Source of the DNA: an uncultured Rhodospirillales bacterium
GTDB taxonomy: Bacteria; Pseudomonadota; Alphaproteobacteria; Rhodospirillales; Casp-alpha2
DNA: 9,389 nucleotides
Direction: 5' to 3'
Assembly (NCBI GenBank): GCA_938074585.1
Contig: CALJEW010000185.1
Coordinates: forward strand, 1 to 9,389
In this document: positions 6,867 to 9,389 of the stretch, piece by piece
How the letters are laid out: every line of letters starts with the position of its first letter
Numbering within the stretch: the stretch's first letter is position 1
The notes under the pieces: model-generated
Seen by the model: the letters and a program-made list of their open reading frames with translations, nothing else
Databases searched by the model: none
Told to the model about the DNA's origin: nothing
Program-made: the position numbers and the translations under genes

Positions 6867-7694
6867 ATGAAGCCCCTTGACGAAATTCCAGTTGCGACTG
6901 CTGATCCTCAGACTTTGGCCATTTATCAACGATTGATGATCGCTGCCGGATCGGGATCGCCGGCGCTCATTTTTCGTCATATGGCGGTTACTCCAGGGTT
7001 ATTGGATTGGGTTTGGCAGGCCGTGGGTGATGATGTGGAAACCGGGTGGGTGCGTGACGCCGTATGGGACATTTTTGCTGCCACCCGACCCGTACACATT
7101 GACCCGATCACCCCATCAGTCCTGACCGAAACCGGTATCGACGCTGACGCTCGCAGTGTGATTGGTGACATGCTGATCAGCTATAACCGCATGAACCCGC
7201 TGAATTTGATCCTGACTGGCGCTGTCCGGATGTTGATCTCGGGTGCGAGCTTGCCGAAAACGGCCCGGGGAGCTCCAAAACAGGTTTCATCGCCGCCACC
7301 TGCACCAACGCAATTACCGCCGCCACCTAAGATTTCTGAACTTGAACCCGCATTGCAGAACGCCATTAGAAGGCTTTGTAAAACTCTTCCTGATGTCGGT
7401 GGCGAGGTCACTTCGACACTGTACCGCCATTTTGCAATATGGCCCCGGTTCATGATGGACGTCGCCCATCGATTGACAGTTCAACTGGATGAACTTGACC
7501 GGGCAACCCATGCCATGAACGTAGCTTGTGAACCTTTGATCCTTGAATTGGCACAACGGGCCAAGGCACGCTTGGTCGATCCACCGCCAACAACCGATCT
7601 TTCTGGGTTGATCACGGTCTTGGACGGCTTCGGATATGTCATCCCGCATCTTGTTGTGGTTGGCAGTGCCGTCGATGCTGCTTTGCTGGAATAG
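6867..7694 (+). CDS. DehI-family protein (group I 2-haloacid dehalogenase-like)
   Basis: This 275-residue protein resembles the DehI family (Pfam name 'Halocarboxylic acid dehydrogenase DehI'), all-helical proteins built from two repeats; characterised members hydrolyse D- and L-2-haloacids. The repeats are visible as SPALIFRHMAVTPGLLDWVW (31-50) and TSTLYRHFAIWPRFMMDVA (182-200), joined by a proline-rich linker (SSPPPAPTQLPPPPK, 141-155). YNRMNPLNLI (106-115) is another family-like segment. I cannot assign the catalytic Asp with confidence, and many relatives have no proven dehalogenase activity. The start is ATG 6867: AGGA lies six nt upstream and MKPLDEIP is the usual family N-terminus. 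The in-frame ATG 6795 would add a lipoprotein-like leader ending LGC, but it overlaps a TATAAT box. Base composition is clearly higher in GC than the neighbours (35/60 at 7021-7080 against 20/60 at 2881-2940), which may reflect separate acquisition. Confidence 0.75.
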   Translation: MKPLDEIPVATADPQTLAIYQRLMIAAGSGSPALIFRHMAVTPGLLDWVWQAVGDDVETGWVRDAVWDIFAATRPVHIDPITPSVLTETGIDADARSVIGDMLISYNRMNPLNLILTGAVRMLISGASLPKTARGAPKQVSSPPPAPTQLPPPPKISELEPALQNAIRRLCKTLPDVGGEVTSTLYRHFAIWPRFMMDVAHRLTVQLDELDRATHAMNVACEPLILELAQRAKARLVDPPPTTDLSGLITVLDGFGYVIPHLVVVGSAVDAALLE

Positions 7695-7866
7695 CGAATA
7701 CGAGAGTTTTGTTCCCATATAAATTGCTTTTTGCTTATAGTTCGTTTCTGTTCGTTTGTGTTTATTTACAGAGTATCTGTATATTTTGATATTTGTTGCA
7801 TATTATATCATTACCTGATGCTTTGAAGGCTGTGCATGTTAAGTAAAGGTGATGCCGTAACTGTAA
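7695..7866. other. AT-rich intergenic gap
   Basis: This gap lies between the DehI-like gene and the receiver remnant. It is strongly AT-rich and holds a short tandem repeat, GTTCGTTT at 7740-7747 and 7750-7757. No gene, clear terminator or convincing promoter is visible. Confidence 0.5.
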
Positions 7867-8280
7867 ATGATATTTAAAAACTTAATATTCTGGTTCTCGA
7901 AAAATACCTGCTTGTCTGAAAATTGTTAACTATGTGTTCCGCGAATTTGGTGTCCCCACCTTACAAAGCACCCCTGACCCTGATATAGATTGGAATTATA
8001 GCTTAGATGGAATGGCCTTTTTGTGGCGTGTGCGCCAATCACCAAATACCCCAACCCATTTATCCCGGTTATTGTATTGACGGCGAATACGGGAATAAAA
8101 CATGTTTGCGAAGCCCGCGATACGGGAATGGGGGAGTTTTTAGCCAAACCCCTTTCAGCGCGCATGCTTTATTAGCGTATTGTTAGTATTTTGGAACACC
8201 ATCGGACCTTTATTAGTGCATCTCAATTTTGTGGCCCCGACAGACAGCGGCAGCGGCCTATGTTTATGCTAGCGGACTGA
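7867..8280 (+). pseudogene. broken response-regulator receiver (CheY-like) gene
   Basis: Pieces of a single-domain response regulator run across three frames. From ATG 7867, MIFKN passes into LNILVLEKYLLV, ended by TGA; next IVNYVFREFGVPTLQSTPD runs straight into DWNYSLDGMAFLWRVRQ; near 8052 the frame shifts to NPFIPVIVLTANTG, EARDTGMGEFLAKPLSARM, then TAG at 8173, RIVSILEHHRTF and a GPDRQRQR tail to TGA 8280. The likely phosphoacceptor Asp (DWNY), the Thr of VLTA and the Lys of AKP can be recognised, but the acidic pair near the N-terminus has become EK and about 15 codons between helix 2 and strand 3 are missing. At least two frameshifts, two stops and a deletion make it non-functional. Receivers with a short basic GPDRRRR tail are common in alphaproteobacteria. 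It is convergent with cueR, 17 nt apart. Confidence 0.82.
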
Positions 8281-8297
8281 CGACAAAACAACGTCGC

Positions 8298-8702
8298 TTA
8301 AGCGGGTTCTAATTTCCGTTTTGCTAGATTATCTAAAATGGGGCAATCGGGGCGATCATCGCCATGGCAGCGTTCCGTTAAATCGATCAATGTGGATCGT
8401 AAGCCCTGCAATTGTGCAATTTGTGTATCGACATCTTGAATATGCGATAAGGCTAATGCCTTCACGGATGCGCTGGTTCTGTTGCGATCATACCAAAGCG
8501 TTAGCAATTCACCGACCTTTTTGACTGAAAACCCAAGTGATCGGGAACGCTGGATAAACCTGAGTATATCAGCATCACGATCCGAATAAGACCGGTAGCC
8601 ATTTTCGTGCCGATCAGCCTTTTGAATAAGCCCTATACTTTCATAATATCGAATAGTTTTTGAAGTAACGCCTGTTTGTTCTGATAAAGTGCCTATTTTC
8701 AT
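8298..8702 (-). CDS. cueR: CueR, copper-responsive MerR-family regulator
   Basis: This cytoplasmic dimeric MerR-family activator senses Cu(I) and switches on copper efflux. The 134-residue protein starts at ATG 8702 with the winged-helix region MKIGTLSEQTGVTSKTIRYY (1-20), then GLIQKADRHENGYRSYSD, a coiled-coil dimer helix, and the metal loop C112-HGDDRPD-C120-PI. Residue numbers coincide with E. coli CueR: S77 (in RTSASVK), C112 and C120, the signature of +1-ion selectivity rather than the +2-ion type. The ATG overlaps the stop of the copper ATPase gene (ATGA, 8699-8702), with G-rich and AAAGGA sequence just upstream inside copA, so it is co-transcribed and translationally coupled. A longer start at 8855 would overlap copA by over 150 nt with unrelated sequence and is rejected. 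The CueR operator would lie before copA, outside this window. Confidence 0.95.
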   Translation of the reverse strand: MKIGTLSEQTGVTSKTIRYYESIGLIQKADRHENGYRSYSDRDADILRFIQRSRSLGFSVKKVGELLTLWYDRNRTSASVKALALSHIQDVDTQIAQLQGLRSTLIDLTERCHGDDRPDCPILDNLAKRKLEPA

Positions 8703-9389
8703 GAAGACCCCCCTTTTCCTTTCCAGCGCTTTAACAGCAATGAGTTTAAGACAACGGAAACACTGCTCATCGCCATTGCTGCGCCCGCAATCACCGGGCT
8801 TAAAACCCCCATAACAGCTAAGGGTATGGCAACCACATTGTATACGAAGGCCCAAAATAGGTTTTGTTTAATTTTACCATATGTGGCGCGTGATACGTCC
8901 ACAGCATCAACAGTCAGAATTGGATCTGCACGCATTAGTGTGATTCCAGCCGTTTCTATAGCAACATCGGTGCCGCTGCCCATTGCAATGCCCAAATCAG
9001 CTGTCGCCAATGCGGGGGCATCGTTTACCCCATCACCAACCATGGCTACGTTATAGCTGTCAGCTTTTAATTGCGTGATGATGGCTGCTTTTTCTTTAGG
9101 CAAAACTTCTGCTATGATCCGCGAAATTCCAATCTCAGCTCCCACTTTTTGCGCAGCAGAAGTATTGTCGCCGCTGAGCAAAACCGTTTCCATACCCTGG
9201 GATTTAAGTTGCGTTATTGTTTGGATGGCGGATGGACGAAGGGCGTCACCAATAGCAATAACGCCAATAGCTTTTTTGGACGATGCATCGCCGACCCAAA
9301 TTAGGGTATTTCCATCATTCTCGAAGCTGTCAGCATGGTTTTCCATAGAAAGCGTCATTATTTCACTCTCATGCATCAAGCGACGGCTA
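8699..9389 (-). CDS. copA: CopA-type copper-exporting P1B-ATPase, C-terminal part (runs off right edge)
   Basis: This is the last 229 residues of an inner-membrane Cu(I)-exporting ATPase; the frame is open to the window edge, so the metal-binding domains, the CPC membrane segment and the DKTGT phosphorylation site lie outside. Visible are the end of the nucleotide-binding domain (SRRLMHESE, NTLIWVG), the P-domain SGDN and the MVGDGVNDAPALATADLGIA hinge, and the two last membrane helices. These carry FVYN and MAMSSVSVVLN, the YN and MxxSS signatures of the Cu(I) class (P1B-1). A TTG at 9379 could be read as a start but is internal, since the family sequence continues upstream of it. The stop overlaps the start of cueR. 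The gene is probably controlled by CueR from a promoter beyond the right edge. Confidence 0.93.
   Translation of the reverse strand, partial: SRRLMHESEIMTLSMENHADSFENDGNTLIWVGDASSKKAIGVIAIGDALRPSAIQTITQLKSQGMETVLLSGDNTSAAQKVGAEIGISRIIAEVLPKEKAAIITQLKADSYNVAMVGDGVNDAPALATADLGIAMGSGTDVAIETAGITLMRADPILTVDAVDVSRATYGKIKQNLFWAFVYNVVAIPLAVMGVLSPVIAGAAMAMSSVSVVLNSLLLKRWKGKGGSS

Noticed and set aside
7740..7757. Tandem GTTCGTTT copies as iterons or CRISPR-like repeat
   Set aside because: Only two eight-nt copies in AT-rich sequence, with no spacer pattern, replication gene or cas gene nearby.
8703..8855. N-terminal extension of CueR to a 185-residue protein
   Set aside because: The extra 51 codons lie inside copA in another frame and have no MerR similarity; ATG 8702 gives exact CueR numbering.

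Overview
The window looks like accessory chromosome from a moderately low-GC proteobacterium, most likely an alphaproteobacterium. That placement is an inference from gene content: TauD/TfdA, FAH, YciI-like and DehI-like enzymes, a small receiver protein ending in a GPDR-type basic tail, and a copA-cueR pair. No rRNA, tRNA, CRISPR array, insertion sequence or phage gene was seen.

Layout. Positions 1-2082 (minus strand) hold two membrane transporters: an EamA/DMT permease (1168-2082) and, downstream of it, an MFS permease that runs off the left edge (1-1086). Divergent from these is a tightly packed plus-strand operon: an SMP-30/gluconolactonase-like protein (2234-3202), a TauD/TfdA-type Fe(II)/2-oxoglutarate dioxygenase (3204-4049, 1-nt gap) and an alpha/beta hydrolase (4046-4810) that starts with an ATGA overlap but is clearly dead. 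Next, on the minus strand, an intact FAH-family hydrolase/isomerase (5463-6329) is followed after 5 nt by a broken nitroreductase/RutE-like gene (5457-5065) and about 250 nt of unidentified degenerate sequence. On the plus strand follow a broken YciI-like gene (6476-6742), an intact DehI-family gene (6867-7694) with a candidate promoter and a 10-bp palindrome, and a broken response-regulator receiver gene (7867-8280). The right end is a minus-strand copper-efflux pair: the C-terminal part of a CopA-type P1B-ATPase (runs off the right edge) and its regulator CueR (8298-8702), joined by an ATGA overlap.

How the genes fit together. The lactonase-like protein, dioxygenase, alpha/beta hydrolase, FAH enzyme, nitroreductase, YciI-like protein and two transporters resemble a catabolic island for a small organic or aromatic-like compound; the substrate cannot be read from the sequence. 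Three of its enzymes (hydrolase, nitroreductase, YciI-like) and the nearby receiver gene are disrupted by stops, frameshifts, deletions or loss of catalytic residues, while their operon partners keep every visible key residue. The most notable feature is therefore a pathway in selective decay: four recognisable pseudogenes in about 4.2 kb, with translational-coupling junctions still preserved. I found no convincing new defence or mobile system.
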